Below, one piece after another: positions 35,102 through 47,797 of a stretch of DNA of 64,000 nucleotides. Under the pieces are notes generated by a model that was not told the DNA's origin, searched no databases, and saw only the letters and a list, made by a program, of their open reading frames with translations. Every line of letters starts with the position of its first letter. Positions within the stretch are counted from its first letter, which is position 1. The position numbers were made by a program, and so were the translations under genes. Origin of the DNA: Bacteroidales bacterium (GTDB taxonomy: Bacteria; Bacteroidota; Bacteroidia; Bacteroidales; Lentimicrobiaceae). Where the stretch lies: assembly GCA_022837485.1 (NCBI GenBank), contig JALHHH010000011.1, positions 1 to 64,000 on the forward strand, read 5' to 3'.

Positions 35102-36094
35102 ATGGGTATCGTCATCATTTTAGGAGCAATTGCACTTTTTGTAATTGTTTTTGCCGCGCTGGGCTTTAAAATCGTTCAGCAATCGGAAACAATAGTAATC
35201 GAGAGGCTTGGAAAATACAGCCGCACACTGCCAACCGGAATAAATATCATATGGCCAATCATCGACCGGCCCAGAGAAATCATGTGGCGGTTTGTAAGGC
35301 AGGACGTCGGTGTGGATGGAAGAGCCATCGTCACCACGCGCACGGTGACTAAAATTGATTTACGGGAAACCGTTTATGAATTCCCGAAACAGAATGTGAT
35401 AACCAAAGACAACGTTGGCACGGAAATAAATGCAATTATTTATTTTCAGATAACTGACCCGGTTAGAGCAATTTACGAAATCTCCAATCTGCCGGATGCC
35501 ATCGAGAAACTTACCCAGACTACCCTGAGAAACGTAATCGGAGAAATGGATCTGGATCAAACGCTGACTTCCAGAGATACGATTAACGGCAAACTCAGGA
35601 ATGTGCTGGATGAAGCCGGGCAAAAATGGGGAGTAAAGGTGAACAGGGTGGAATTGCAGGATATAAATCCGCCTCAGGAGATACGTGCAGCTATGGAAAA
35701 ACAGATGCGGGCCGAGAGAGACAAGCGGGCCAAAGTGCTGGAAGCCGAAGGCGATAAGCAATCCAAAATCCTGCAATCGGAAGGCGATAAAGAGTCGAAA
35801 ATTAATAATGCAGAGGGTGAAAAACAATCCCGTATTCTGAAAGCAGAAGGTGAAGCACAGGCAAGAATCCAAACAGCGCAGGGAGAAGCCGAAGCTATTC
35901 AGAAGATCACACAGGCGATTGCTGCCACGAAAGGCGATCCGGTAAATTATCTTCTGGCTGTAAGATACATCGATACCCTTAGCCAAATGGTGAGCGGTAA
36001 AGACAACAAGGTAATTTACATGCCTTTCGAAGCCACCGGAGTCTTAAGCTCTATCAGCGGTATCAAGGAATTGCTGACGACTCCGCAAAAATGA
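35102..36094 (+). CDS. SPFH/band 7 protein (paraslipin/QmcA-like)
   Basis: Membrane-anchored SPFH protein of 330 residues. An N-terminal helix (about 3-24) precedes the SPFH domain (about 28-190) with VIERLGKYSRTLPTGIN and the conserved RNVIGEMDLDQTLTSR block, where paraslipins and stomatins share sequence. A long coiled coil follows (about 195-275) with five 11-residue repeats, and a C-terminal oligomerisation region has YLLAVRYIDTL. Such proteins form ring or dome oligomers that organise the membrane and restrain FtsH-type proteases. The NfeD partner sits directly upstream. Confidence 0.92.
   Translation: MGIVIILGAIALFVIVFAALGFKIVQQSETIVIERLGKYSRTLPTGINIIWPIIDRPREIMWRFVRQDVGVDGRAIVTTRTVTKIDLRETVYEFPKQNVITKDNVGTEINAIIYFQITDPVRAIYEISNLPDAIEKLTQTTLRNVIGEMDLDQTLTSRDTINGKLRNVLDEAGQKWGVKVNRVELQDINPPQEIRAAMEKQMRAERDKRAKVLEAEGDKQSKILQSEGDKESKINNAEGEKQSRILKAEGEAQARIQTAQGEAEAIQKITQAIAATKGDPVNYLLAVRYIDTLSQMVSGKDNKVIYMPFEATGVLSSISGIKELLTTPQK
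35747..35911 (+). repeat. five 33-bp in-frame repeats in the SPFH gene
   Basis: The coiled coil consists of consecutive 11-residue units starting EGDKQSKILQS, EGDKESKINNA, EGEKQSRILKA, EGEAQARIQTA and QGEAEAIQKIT. Eleven-residue periodicity gives right-handed or straight coils, as in other SPFH proteins. Confidence 0.8.
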
Positions 36095-36260
36095 GTCAAC
36101 GCAAAGACTGAGTCATTCATAGCATAATTCCGGGAATCTGCTTCTCTTTAGACAGCTTTCTCGCATTCGCGGGGCGATAAATCGTAAACCATAACCGGAT
36201 TGGAGTGTTCAGTTATTGAACGTACTAAGCAGACATGTCTCACCAAAAACCTGCAATACC

Positions 36261-36652
36261 ATGAACCCTCAAATCCAAGCCTACAACAACGGCCTCTCCT
36301 CTTCCTGCAAAGAAATCTGCGACATTCTGGCCGGGATAATCGACGCCGAACTCACCCGAGCGGAAGGCAAAATCTGGCATTCGCATCCCGTTTGGTTTAT
36401 CGAAGGCAATCCCATTGCCGGCTACAGCAAACAGAAAAAAGGAATCCGGCTTATGTTCTGGAGCGGTGCCGGATTCGACGAGGAAGGCCTGAACGTGCCG
36501 GGCAGAAAGTTCAAGGCGCCTCCGTATTCTACAACAGTCCCGCCGAAGTGGACGTAACCGCCCTCAAACGCTGGCTGAATAAATCCCGCGAAATACAATG
36601 GGATTATAAAAACCTTGTAAAACGAAAGGGTACGTTGGAAAGGTTGAGGTAG
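36261..36652 (+). pseudogene. DUF1801 gene broken by a one-base frameshift
   Basis: A DUF1801 protein of about 130 residues is split over two frames. From ATG 36261 the first part reads MNPQIQAYNNGL to NVPGRKFKA. At about 36516-36520 the frame must shift, after which SVFYNSPAEVDVTALKRW to LERLR* (stop at 36652) continues the family sequence without gap. Adding one G in GGCGCCTCC would restore KAASVFYN exactly, so this looks like a single-base deletion. DUF1801 proteins have no established function. Either a recent inactivation or a sequencing error is possible; the rest of the sequence shows no other decay. It is unrelated to its neighbours. Confidence 0.85.
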
Positions 36653-36884
36653 GATGGTTGAGATTTGTGACTATGGGGGATAGTATAAACAACTACAACG
36701 AAAATCAGGATTAAATTTCTAAGGGATGTACAGCCTGATGAGGCTTACAAGAAAGCTATTTGAGCTTCAAAAAACACATAGAAGATAAAAGTCCTGTAAT
36801 GGTCTCTCCCGTAAAATTAATGACAATTATATTTGTTCAAAGTATTGTCCAAAAAGGTTAGACCATTCCATCCTCATCCCCCAA

Positions 36885-40121
<3,237 letters not shown>

Positions 40122-40125
40122 TCAG

Positions 40126-40133
40126 CAAACTTA
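40126..40133 (-). promoter_or_regulatory. predicted -7 box of lacZ
   Basis: On the minus strand this reads TAAGTTTG, an exact TAnnTTTG, 25 bases before the lacZ start. Confidence 0.45.
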
Positions 40134-40333
40134 AGTAATATTTTTATAAAGCTTACGCAGATGGTTAAATTTTGGGTGCAGGTGTCTTTTAGCCGGGAAA
40201 ACACTTAGAACCGAAGGGTTTGTTTACTTACGCCGTTCGCTACCGGATCATTTATACCACTACAGAAGCGCAGGTTACACTTCTCCGGATGTCTGCAATC
40301 AGTCTACCCCGACGTCATTCGGCTGGTACAGCC

Positions 40334-40363
40334 TTCGGCACGGGCATACATTTGTTACCTTTG
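40334..40363 (+). promoter_or_regulatory. predicted tcdA promoter
   Basis: TTCG (40334-40337), an 18-base spacer and TACCTTTG (40356-40363) resemble the -33/-7 pair. The ATG follows 17 bases later. The rest of the divergent 280-base space (40101-40380) is unremarkable. Confidence 0.45.
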
Positions 40364-40380
40364 CGGTCAAAATAAAAACG

Positions 40381-41100
40381 ATGGAACAAACCGACTGGCA
40401 ATCGAGAACGCGACTTTTGCTCGGCAACGAAAAACTGGAGAAGTTACGTGCGGCACATGTGCTGGTGGCAGGACTGGGCGGTGTAGGAGCCTATGCGGCC
40501 GAGCAGCTGGCCCGGGCGGGAGTTGGAAAACTCACTCTGGTCGACGGCGACTGCGTTCACCATACCAACCGAAACCGTCAGCTTCCGGCACTCATCAGCA
40601 CGCATCATCAGCCAAAGACGGAGGTAATGGCCCAGCGACTACTCGATATAAATCCTGAGATTCAGTTGGTTACCATTCAGGAATACATCAAAGACGAGCG
40701 CATGATCGAAATCCTGGAAGAAGGTTACGATTACGTAGTGGATGCCATCGATACGCTTTCGCCAAAGGTTTACCTTATCTACCACACCCTGAGGCTGGGG
40801 ATGCCACTGGTGAGTTCCATGGGAGCCGGGGGCAAGTTCGACCCTATGCAGGTTAAAATCTCCGATATCAGGGAAACCAGTAACTGCAAACTGGCCTATT
40901 ACATGCGCAAGCGACTGCACAAGCTCGGGATATGGGAAGGCTTTCGGGCAGTATGGTCGCCCGAAGAGGTTTCCCGTACCGCAGTGGAGCTTTCGGAGGG
41001 TGAAATCAATAAAAAATCAACCGTCGGCACCATCTCCTATATGCCGGCCATTTTTGGCTGTTTTTGTGCCTCTGCCGTTGTACGCGATTTAACGGAGTAA
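40381..41100 (+). CDS. tcdA: tRNA threonylcarbamoyladenosine dehydratase TcdA
   Basis: Soluble ThiF/E1-like enzyme of 239 residues that uses ATP to cyclise t6A37 of ANN-decoding tRNAs to ct6A. The nucleotide loop GLGGVGAYAAEQLARAG (about 31-47), TLVDGDCVHHTNRNRQ with the Asp that binds Mg-ATP, and the YDYVVDAIDT block are the standard E1-like motifs. The adenylation domain plus the family's MRKRLHKLG stretch separates TcdA from ThiF and MoeB. Length agrees with the family. It is a single gene; the sensor kinase 132 bases downstream is unrelated. Confidence 0.93.
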   Translation: MEQTDWQSRTRLLLGNEKLEKLRAAHVLVAGLGGVGAYAAEQLARAGVGKLTLVDGDCVHHTNRNRQLPALISTHHQPKTEVMAQRLLDINPEIQLVTIQEYIKDERMIEILEEGYDYVVDAIDTLSPKVYLIYHTLRLGMPLVSSMGAGGKFDPMQVKISDIRETSNCKLAYYMRKRLHKLGIWEGFRAVWSPEEVSRTAVELSEGEINKKSTVGTISYMPAIFGCFCASAVVRDLTE

Positions 41101-41232
41101 TCTATAAAGTTTGATTTCAATCACTTATAATCCACAGCTATCCAATCCAAAACAAATTCATTGGATTATTAATCAATAATATTAATTTTACTGCCTGTCA
41201 GAACAAACCCCACTACGTTAAAAAAGTTACGG

Positions 41233-43689
41233 ATGGCGCCCAACTGGTTTGAAAATGAAGACACCGGGAGTAATGAGTCCATGCTCAGCGAGCAGTTCAA
41301 ATGGATCGACCATTACCCTTCCCCGGCTCTTCTTACCGACAACTTCTGGATAGTAATAAGGGTTAATTCTGCATTTCTCGGACTCACCGGCCTTTCTTCC
41401 GCTAAAGTAAACGGGTATAACATTTCCACGCTTATTCCGCCGGATTCGATACGAGCCGGCGCTTCACCGGGGGATGCCGACAACGGTATTTGTACAATTA
41501 AGGGGAAAGACGGCGGGATTATTTCATGCGGGATCGCGAAAAAGGCAATCACCCTAGGCAACGGATCGTACAGAGTTGTCAATCTGTTCCCTATAGCGGG
41601 AATGCCTTCGACGGACAGCGAAACACATCTGAAAGAGGTTCAGCAGGCCCTTCAGGAAAGCCAGGAAAGGCTTACACACATTCAGCAGATTTCGCAAACG
41701 GGCAGCTGGGATATCTCCTTTAACGGACGAAACCTGAGCCGTACCTGGAACTACTTCGAATTGCTTGGCCTTCCCCCTCAGGGTATCGAAAGCGGACTGG
41801 AAGCGCTCGACCATTCCTCCATCGTTCATCCCGACGACAGCACTTCCTACAAGAGCATCTTCAGCCGCCTCAGATCGGGACGCGGAGCCGCACTTAGCGC
41901 CGATTACCGCATCGTTGACGGCAAAGGCAAAATCCGCTTCATACACCACGAGTCCAAGGCCGAGTACAACGGGCAGGGTGCTTTGCTGCGCTGGTCGGGG
42001 ACGCTGCAGGATATCACCTCCCACCGCAGGGCCGAAAACCTGAGAGCCTCAGCATTCCAGATCTCACAGCTCAGCCACTCACAGCACAATCTCAGCCCGC
42101 TGATGGAAGCCATTCACCGGATAATAGCCACGCATATGCCGGCTCCGGGACTCATGCTGGCGCTTGCCGGAGACGATGAGAGCGGAATTACATTCCCCTA
42201 CTGCAGCGAAAAAGCTGGCGAAGCGGGCGATGAAGCTTCTGGTGAAGGACTGATCGGCTATGTGATGAGGTCAGGAGAACCCCTTGCCGTATCAGAACAG
42301 GGCATCGCGCTGATGATTGCTGAAGGACTGATACAACGTCCTCGGCGTGTACCTGTATCGTGGCTCGGCATACCGCTTAAAACCCACGACCGGGTGATGG
42401 GGGTAATCTGCCTGCAGTCGTTCTCTCCCGACATCACTTACGGCGAAGATGAAAAAGAAATTCTGAATTTCGTATCGGAGCAGATTGCATTGGCCATACA
42501 GCGCATCCGCAGCGACCAGGCGCTTATCAGCGCCAAAAATGCGGCCGAAGATTCCAGCCGCCTGAAATCATCCCTGTTGGCCAATATGAGCCACGAACTG
42601 CGCACACCCATGACCGGCATCCTGGGATTTTCGGAAATCCTTACCGAAGAACTTGAAGACGCTCGTCTTAAGTCGATGGCATCCACCATCTTCAAATCGG
42701 CAAGCCGCCTGATGTCGACCCTGAACTCCATCATTGACCTTTCCGCTATAGAAGCCGACAAAAACACGCTCTCGCTGCGTCCGGTCAATACCCGGCTTCT
42801 CTTCCAGCCGCTTCTGAAGGTGGCGTATTCGGTAGCCAGCGACAAGGGATTGTATTTGCGTACCTCGCTGCCGCCCAACCTTTATGTGATGGCCGATGAA
42901 AAGCTTCTGGGACAGCTGCTTCACCATCTGATCGACAATGCACTGAAATTCACAATAGACGGGGGGATATCGGTAAGCGCCTATACCATCGATAAAAACA
43001 GCAACGAGGTCATCATCCGCGTAAGCGACACCGGCATAGGCATCGCAAAGGAGCATCATAAGCTTATCTTTGAAGAATTCAGGCAGGTGAGCGAGGGCTT
43101 TTCCAGAACCTTTGAGGGCAGCGGACTGGGACTGTCGCTTTGCATTAAGATAGCACGACTTCTGAACGCACGGTTATGGGTTGAGAGCGTACAGGACAAA
43201 GGCTCCGATTTCTACGTGGCATTGCCTCTGACCCTGCCGGATGTAAACGAACCGGCACTCGACAGCGAAACCGCAGAGATCATCCGTACCCACCGCCTCA
43301 GCCGCGGCCCCGTACCCGATGTGCTCATCGTTGAGGACAACGAGGTGAACCGCCGCCTTGCTGCACTGTACCTCAGGGAAATTTGCAATACAGAGATGGC
43401 AGAAAACGGATACGTCGCGATCGAGAAAATCCGGAGAAAGAAATACGATGCCATACTGATGGACATCAACCTGGGAGCCGGTCCCGACGGGCTGTCGATC
43501 GCACATAAGGTAAAAACCTTTGAAACGAATAGGAATACGCCCATAATTGCAGTAACGGGCTACACCATGCACGGCGACAGGGAAAAGCTGCTTGCCAACG
43601 GATGCACGCACTATCTGCCCAAGCCTTACGACAAGAAAACCCTGCTCCGGTTGTTCTCAGGCATTCTGTATAATACTCAAACTTCGTAG
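41233..43689 (+). CDS. soluble PAS-PAS-GAF hybrid histidine kinase
   Basis: Cytosolic hybrid kinase of 818 residues with no membrane segment. Order: PAS (about 15-130), second PAS/PAC (about 140-265; GTLQDITSHRRAE ends it), GAF (about 275-425), HisKA with MSHELRTPMTGILGFSEIL (His454), HATPase (about 545-670; HHLIDNALKF, DTGIGIAKEHH, GSGLGLSLC) and a C-terminal receiver with LIVEDNEVNRR, acceptor Asp744 in AILMDINLG and KPYDKKTL. No output domain is present, so phosphate must pass on, perhaps to a separate receiver. The stand-alone receiver at 55539-55922 shares the KPYDK end and is one candidate, unproven. The stop overlaps the convergent rnz gene by 13 bases. The ligand is unknown. Confidence 0.93.
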   Translation: MAPNWFENEDTGSNESMLSEQFKWIDHYPSPALLTDNFWIVIRVNSAFLGLTGLSSAKVNGYNISTLIPPDSIRAGASPGDADNGICTIKGKDGGIISCGIAKKAITLGNGSYRVVNLFPIAGMPSTDSETHLKEVQQALQESQERLTHIQQISQTGSWDISFNGRNLSRTWNYFELLGLPPQGIESGLEALDHSSIVHPDDSTSYKSIFSRLRSGRGAALSADYRIVDGKGKIRFIHHESKAEYNGQGALLRWSGTLQDITSHRRAENLRASAFQISQLSHSQHNLSPLMEAIHRIIATHMPAPGLMLALAGDDESGITFPYCSEKAGEAGDEASGEGLIGYVMRSGEPLAVSEQGIALMIAEGLIQRPRRVPVSWLGIPLKTHDRVMGVICLQSFSPDITYGEDEKEILNFVSEQIALAIQRIRSDQALISAKNAAEDSSRLKSSLLANMSHELRTPMTGILGFSEILTEELEDARLKSMASTIFKSASRLMSTLNSIIDLSAIEADKNTLSLRPVNTRLLFQPLLKVAYSVASDKGLYLRTSLPPNLYVMADEKLLGQLLHHLIDNALKFTIDGGISVSAYTIDKNSNEVIIRVSDTGIGIAKEHHKLIFEEFRQVSEGFSRTFEGSGLGLSLCIKIARLLNARLWVESVQDKGSDFYVALPLTLPDVNEPALDSETAEIIRTHRLSRGPVPDVLIVEDNEVNRRLAALYLREICNTEMAENGYVAIEKIRRKKYDAILMDINLGAGPDGLSIAHKVKTFETNRNTPIIAVTGYTMHGDREKLLANGCTHYLPKPYDKKTLLRLFSGILYNTQTS

Positions 43690-44591
43690 GTTACATTTTC
43701 TTCTGCAAGAAATGAATTCCCGAAAACGGCTCTGGCTTCGTTTAGTAGCGGCTGCAGATCATCGTAACGGGCCGAAAAATGCCCAAGCAATAAGCGGTCA
43801 GCCCCGGCTTTTGCCGCTATGCGCGCTGCATCGGCAGCCGTAGAATGCTGCTTCTCTCTGGCTGCTTCCTTCAGATCTTCCATGAACGTAGCTTCATGAT
43901 ACAAAAGGCTGCATCCGGAAATCATGCCTGTAAGAGGTTCGTAATAGCCCGTATCGGAACAATAGGCAAACGAACGGCAGGACGGTGGATCCAGAGTCAG
44001 CAGAGAATTGGGGATAAGGTTCCCTTCCTCATCCGTAAAATCGTCGCCGTTGCGGATGCTTTCAAATTTTTCGAGAGGAACTCCGTAACGGTCGGCAGCC
44101 TCACGCATCAATTTCCGCGGAAGCGGCTTCTCGGAAAACAGGAATCCTGTGGTTGGCACCCGATGCAGCAGCGGCAGTGTGCTTATCTGCATCCTGCCAT
44201 CGTCGAAGATTATTTCGGGTTTTTGACTCTGCGTTGTATGGAACGCCAGAGGGTATGACAAACGGGTATCGGAGGCCTCGAGCTGAATCCGAATAATTTG
44301 TTCGAGCGGCTCCGGACCGTAAACATGAAGTACCGATTTACGGTTCTGCAGATGAAATGTGGAAATCAATCCGATCAGTCCGTAAAAATGATCGCCGTGA
44401 AGGTGACTGATAAAGATATGACCGATCTTTCCCGTACGTATCTTGTTTCGTTTCAGGTTCATTTGCGTTCCTTCGCCGCAGTCGATCAGAAACAGCCGCT
44501 CGCGGTAATTCACCACCTGCGACGACAGGCTACGGGTTCGGGTGGGGAGGGCTGCGCTGTTGCCCAGAACGGTAACGGAAAAAGTTTTCAT
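43677..44591 (-). CDS. rnz: ribonuclease Z
   Basis: Metallo-beta-lactamase-fold endoribonuclease of 304 residues that removes 3' trailers from tRNA precursors lacking CCA. The zinc motif ISHLHGDHFYG (His63, His65, Asp67, His68) is intact. Further ligands appear in the CSDTGY block and LLGHFSARYDD near the C-terminus. The exosite arm region typical of short RNase Z is present in the middle. The 3' end overlaps the convergent kinase gene by 13 bases. It lies downstream of rpsA with a terminator between. Confidence 0.95.
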   Translation of the reverse strand: MKTFSVTVLGNSAALPTRTRSLSSQVVNYRERLFLIDCGEGTQMNLKRNKIRTGKIGHIFISHLHGDHFYGLIGLISTFHLQNRKSVLHVYGPEPLEQIIRIQLEASDTRLSYPLAFHTTQSQKPEIIFDDGRMQISTLPLLHRVPTTGFLFSEKPLPRKLMREAADRYGVPLEKFESIRNGDDFTDEEGNLIPNSLLTLDPPSCRSFAYCSDTGYYEPLTGMISGCSLLYHEATFMEDLKEAAREKQHSTAADAARIAAKAGADRLLLGHFSARYDDLQPLLNEARAVFGNSFLAEENVTYEV

Positions 44592-44713
44592 GGAAACTGG
44601 ATTACATCATTATCCGGCATGCATTCCGGTTGGTTTATTTGCGAACGGAAGTGTTTCCGGGCATAACGGACCAATTGCCGGCTTAAAGGTAAAAAATAAA
44701 GGGGTTAAAGAAG

Positions 44714-44744
44714 AAAGAGGCTGCCCGGTAAAGACAGCCTCTTT
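44714..44744 (-). terminator. rpsA terminator
   Basis: AAAGAGGCTG (44714-44723) and CAGCCTCTTT (44735-44744) form a perfect 10-bp stem. On the minus strand the second arm ends in Ts. It lies 21 bases past the rpsA stop. Confidence 0.8.
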
Positions 44745-44765
44745 GCGATATCGGAAGACGGATGC

Positions 44766-46772
44766 TTATTCAGCCTTGTCGTCTTTTGCTTTCTTTTCGG
44801 AAGCTTCCATATCGGATTTAAGGTTTGCCAGTGCTTCCAGATCGCCAAGAGTTGTTTTCTCGAGGTTATCTTTCAGTTTTTTCACGGCACGCTTGGTTGA
44901 GTTTTCAGCGCTTTCTTTTGCGGATGATTCCTTTGCACGCTCCGATGCGGTGGCATCCTGGAAGATGCGTGAATGCGAAAGGATGATTTTCTTGTTTTCC
45001 TTCGAAAATTCAATTACCTTGAAATCAAGCGATTCTTCAACTTTAGCGGTGGTATTGTCTTCTTTGGAGAGGTGGCGCATGGGAGCGAAACCTTCCACAC
45101 CGTAAGGCAGTGCAACTACCATACCTTTATCGCTGGCGCTGGTGATGGTTCCTTTATGAACCGATCCAACAGAGAATACAGTTTCAAAAACATCCCAGGG
45201 ATTCTCCTCGAGCTGTTTGTGACCCAGGCTCAGACGTCGGTTGTCGACGTCAACATCGAGTACCATAACCTCGATTTTCTCACCGATCTTGGTAAATTCA
45301 GCCGGATGCTTGATCTTCTTCGACCAGGAGAGGTCCGAAATATGGATCAGTCCGTCAACGCCTTCTTCAAGCTCGACAAAAATACCGAAGTTGGTAAAAT
45401 TGCGAACGGTAGCTTCGTGCCTTGAGCTGATGGGGTATTTCTCCTTGATGTTGGTCCAGGGATCGGGAATCAGCTGCTTGATTCCCAGCGACATCTTGCG
45501 TTCTTCGCGGTCGAGGGTAAGGATAACTGCTTCTACCTCGTCCCCTACTTTCAGAAAGTCCTGAGCGGTACGCAGGTGCTGCGACCACGACATTTCCGAA
45601 ACGTGGATCAGACCTTCAACGCCGGGAGCGATTTCGATGAATGCACCGTAATCGGCAATTACTACTACGCGGCCTTTAACTTTATCGCCAACTTTGATGT
45701 TTTCATCCAGCGAATCCCACGGATGCGGGGTAAGCTGTTTGAGACCAAGGGCAATACGCTTTTTGTTTTCATCAAAGTCGAGAATAACAACCTTGATTTT
45801 CTCATCCAGCTGAACAATTTCTTCGGGATGATTGATTCGTCCCCAGGAAAGATCGGTAATGTGAACAAGACCGTCAACACCGCCAAGGTCAACAAATACA
45901 CCGTAAGAGGTGATGTTTTTAACGGTACCTTCGAGAATCTGTCCCTTTTCAAGCTTGCTGATGATATCGGCTTTCTGCTGCTCGAGTTCGTCTTCGATAA
46001 GTGCTTTGTGAGAAACCACCACGTTTTTGTATTCCTGGTTGATTTTCACAACCTTGAATTCCATCACTTTATCCACGTAGATATCGTAGTCACGGATGGG
46101 TTTCACATCGATCTGCGAGCCGGGGAGGAATGCTTCGATGCCAAATACATCGACAATAAGACCGCCTTTAGTACGGCATTTCACGTAACCGTTGATAATT
46201 TCCTCTTTTTCGAAGGCCTGGTTTACACGTTCCCATGAACGGAGGATGCGTGCTTTTTTGTGTGAAAGAATAAGCTGACCGCCCATGTCTTCCTGGCTTT
46301 CAACATAAACTTCAATCTTGTCGCCGATCTTAAGGTTAGGATTGTAACGGAGTTCCGACTGGGGAATAACACCGTCGGACTTGAACCCGATGTTAACCAC
46401 AACCTCACGGCTGCTTATAGCTACTACGGTTCCGTCGATCACTTCGTGTTCAACAATGGAACTGAGCGTTTTGTCATACAGTGATTCAAGTTTCGAACGC
46501 TCATCGGATGTGTAGTTTTCATGCTTCTTTCCGATGGCATCCCAATCAAAATTTTCAAGTGAAACCTGCTGTGTAAGAGGAGCTTTCAGTTTTTCAACGG
46601 TAGGCTCGTCGTCCTCGGTTTCAGCAACAACTGCAACAGCGGCCGGGGCTTCCTCAGCAACGGGTGCGCTTTCGTTTACAACCGGGGTTTCATTAACCGC
46701 TGCAGTCTCTTCTGAGGGTTTGTTTTCAGCATTGGTCAACTCCCCGTTGACGTTTAATTCGTCGTTTGTCAT
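44766..46772 (-). CDS. rpsA: 30S ribosomal protein S1
   Basis: RNA-binding ribosomal protein of 668 residues. After an unstructured Glu/Ala/Val-rich N-terminus (about 1-65), characteristic of Bacteroidota S1, come six S1 OB-fold repeats (about 110-600), seen as repeated GTVV-, GYVK-, GTVKNITSYGVFVDL-, GRVVVIADYGAFIEI-, ATVRNFTNFGIFVEL- and GTITSASDKG-type starts. A charged Lys/Glu tail follows. S1 helps mRNA binding, which matters in this phylum because Shine-Dalgarno sites are rarely used. The gene is a single unit with its own promoter and terminator. Confidence 0.97.
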   Translation of the reverse strand: MTNDELNVNGELTNAENKPSEETAAVNETPVVNESAPVAEEAPAAVAVVAETEDDEPTVEKLKAPLTQQVSLENFDWDAIGKKHENYTSDERSKLESLYDKTLSSIVEHEVIDGTVVAISSREVVVNIGFKSDGVIPQSELRYNPNLKIGDKIEVYVESQEDMGGQLILSHKKARILRSWERVNQAFEKEEIINGYVKCRTKGGLIVDVFGIEAFLPGSQIDVKPIRDYDIYVDKVMEFKVVKINQEYKNVVVSHKALIEDELEQQKADIISKLEKGQILEGTVKNITSYGVFVDLGGVDGLVHITDLSWGRINHPEEIVQLDEKIKVVILDFDENKKRIALGLKQLTPHPWDSLDENIKVGDKVKGRVVVIADYGAFIEIAPGVEGLIHVSEMSWSQHLRTAQDFLKVGDEVEAVILTLDREERKMSLGIKQLIPDPWTNIKEKYPISSRHEATVRNFTNFGIFVELEEGVDGLIHISDLSWSKKIKHPAEFTKIGEKIEVMVLDVDVDNRRLSLGHKQLEENPWDVFETVFSVGSVHKGTITSASDKGMVVALPYGVEGFAPMRHLSKEDNTTAKVEESLDFKVIEFSKENKKIILSHSRIFQDATASERAKESSAKESAENSTKRAVKKLKDNLEKTTLGDLEALANLKSDMEASEKKAKDDKAE

Positions 46773-47797
46773 TCGTGTTTTCTTTATGGCATCCTGCGAT
46801 GCCGGGTTAATACTATATGAATTATAGGGTTTAGACGGACAGGATCACCAGCACAAAAGCATCGCGCAGGCGCCGTCCAAACCGGGGTGCAAAGGTATTA
46901 ATTTTTTTAAGCAAAATTTGCATTCCTGCAATTTTTAATTGCGTGATAATCAGGCCAGGGGTGTTGTTGAGATCAGAAGCCGCAGGTCGGAAATAAGAAT
47001 CAAATTCGTTCATTAACCAGTATTGGTAAAATCCTGAAAATGAAACAGATTCGCAATAGGGACATCGATAGGCAAACTTTTTTTCGCTTCAAAAGTGTTT
47101 TGGGGTCGAAAACAGACCTTCGGTTTTTTTTTGTAATCCGAAAAAGCTTGTTTCACACCTGCCCTTTAACCATCTCCCTTCGTTCTCTATGATTGCTCCT
47201 TGATTACGCTATGACAAGTCCGAATAAAAAGGACCTTGACAGGAAGTTGGTATAGACTTATATTGAAGGATGCCGGAAGAGTTGAAGTCGAAAGCAGGAA
47301 ATCTAAAATTTGAAGATTGAAACGGGATGCCTTTCGTCTCCTGTGCATCAGACATACAGGATTACGAGAGAATCCGGGATTTCGATCCGGCGCCGGCCAA
47401 TTAAAAACCTTATGATTTGATTTTGGGGGTGCAACGCCTTCTGGTTCAGCATTACCAGAATCGGTTTTATTATCGTGCAACTCCATTGCCGGCACAAAAT
47501 AACACAGAAAAAAACGGAATTAAGAACCCAGCCAATGCATACCGCGACTTCGGTTACATATTGCCGTCGGGCTGCGCATCGGCCAAACCTGTTTTGCTTA
47601 ACGCTTCCTAAAGGCGCCGGCAGAAAAAATATACGCGATCATTTGCGAAACGGCAGAAAGAATAATCCCTGAAAATGCCATGTTAACCCGTTTCCAGCGC
47701 AAAGCCAGGTAGAGATTCCTCACACACCAGCCATCCTCTGCCCGGGCATGCACGACCATACTCTTCCCGGACAAAGATAATTTTTATTTATCTGCCA
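46773..47797. other. gene-poor region upstream of rpsA
   Basis: About 1 kb without a convincing gene. Near rpsA it holds the rpsA promoter and a leader of about 110 bases. The centre shows a tRNA-3'-end-like sequence around 47371-47399 and a small hairpin (TTCTGGT/ACCAGAA) near 47450. Short open frames here have no family resemblance. It may be a degraded insertion scar. Confidence 0.5.
46890..46897 (-). promoter_or_regulatory. predicted -7 box of rpsA
   Basis: On the minus strand this reads TACCTTTG, an exact TAnnTTTG, giving a leader of about 110 bases. No -33 box sits at the usual spacing. Confidence 0.45.

Noticed and set aside
46831..47013. Small minus-strand ORF of 60 codons upstream of rpsA
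   Set aside because: It spans the rpsA promoter and leader and has no signal peptide, motif or ribosome binding site.
47325..47400. Complete tRNA gene
   Set aside because: Only a 3'-half-like structure is present; no matching 5' acceptor arm or D arm was found.
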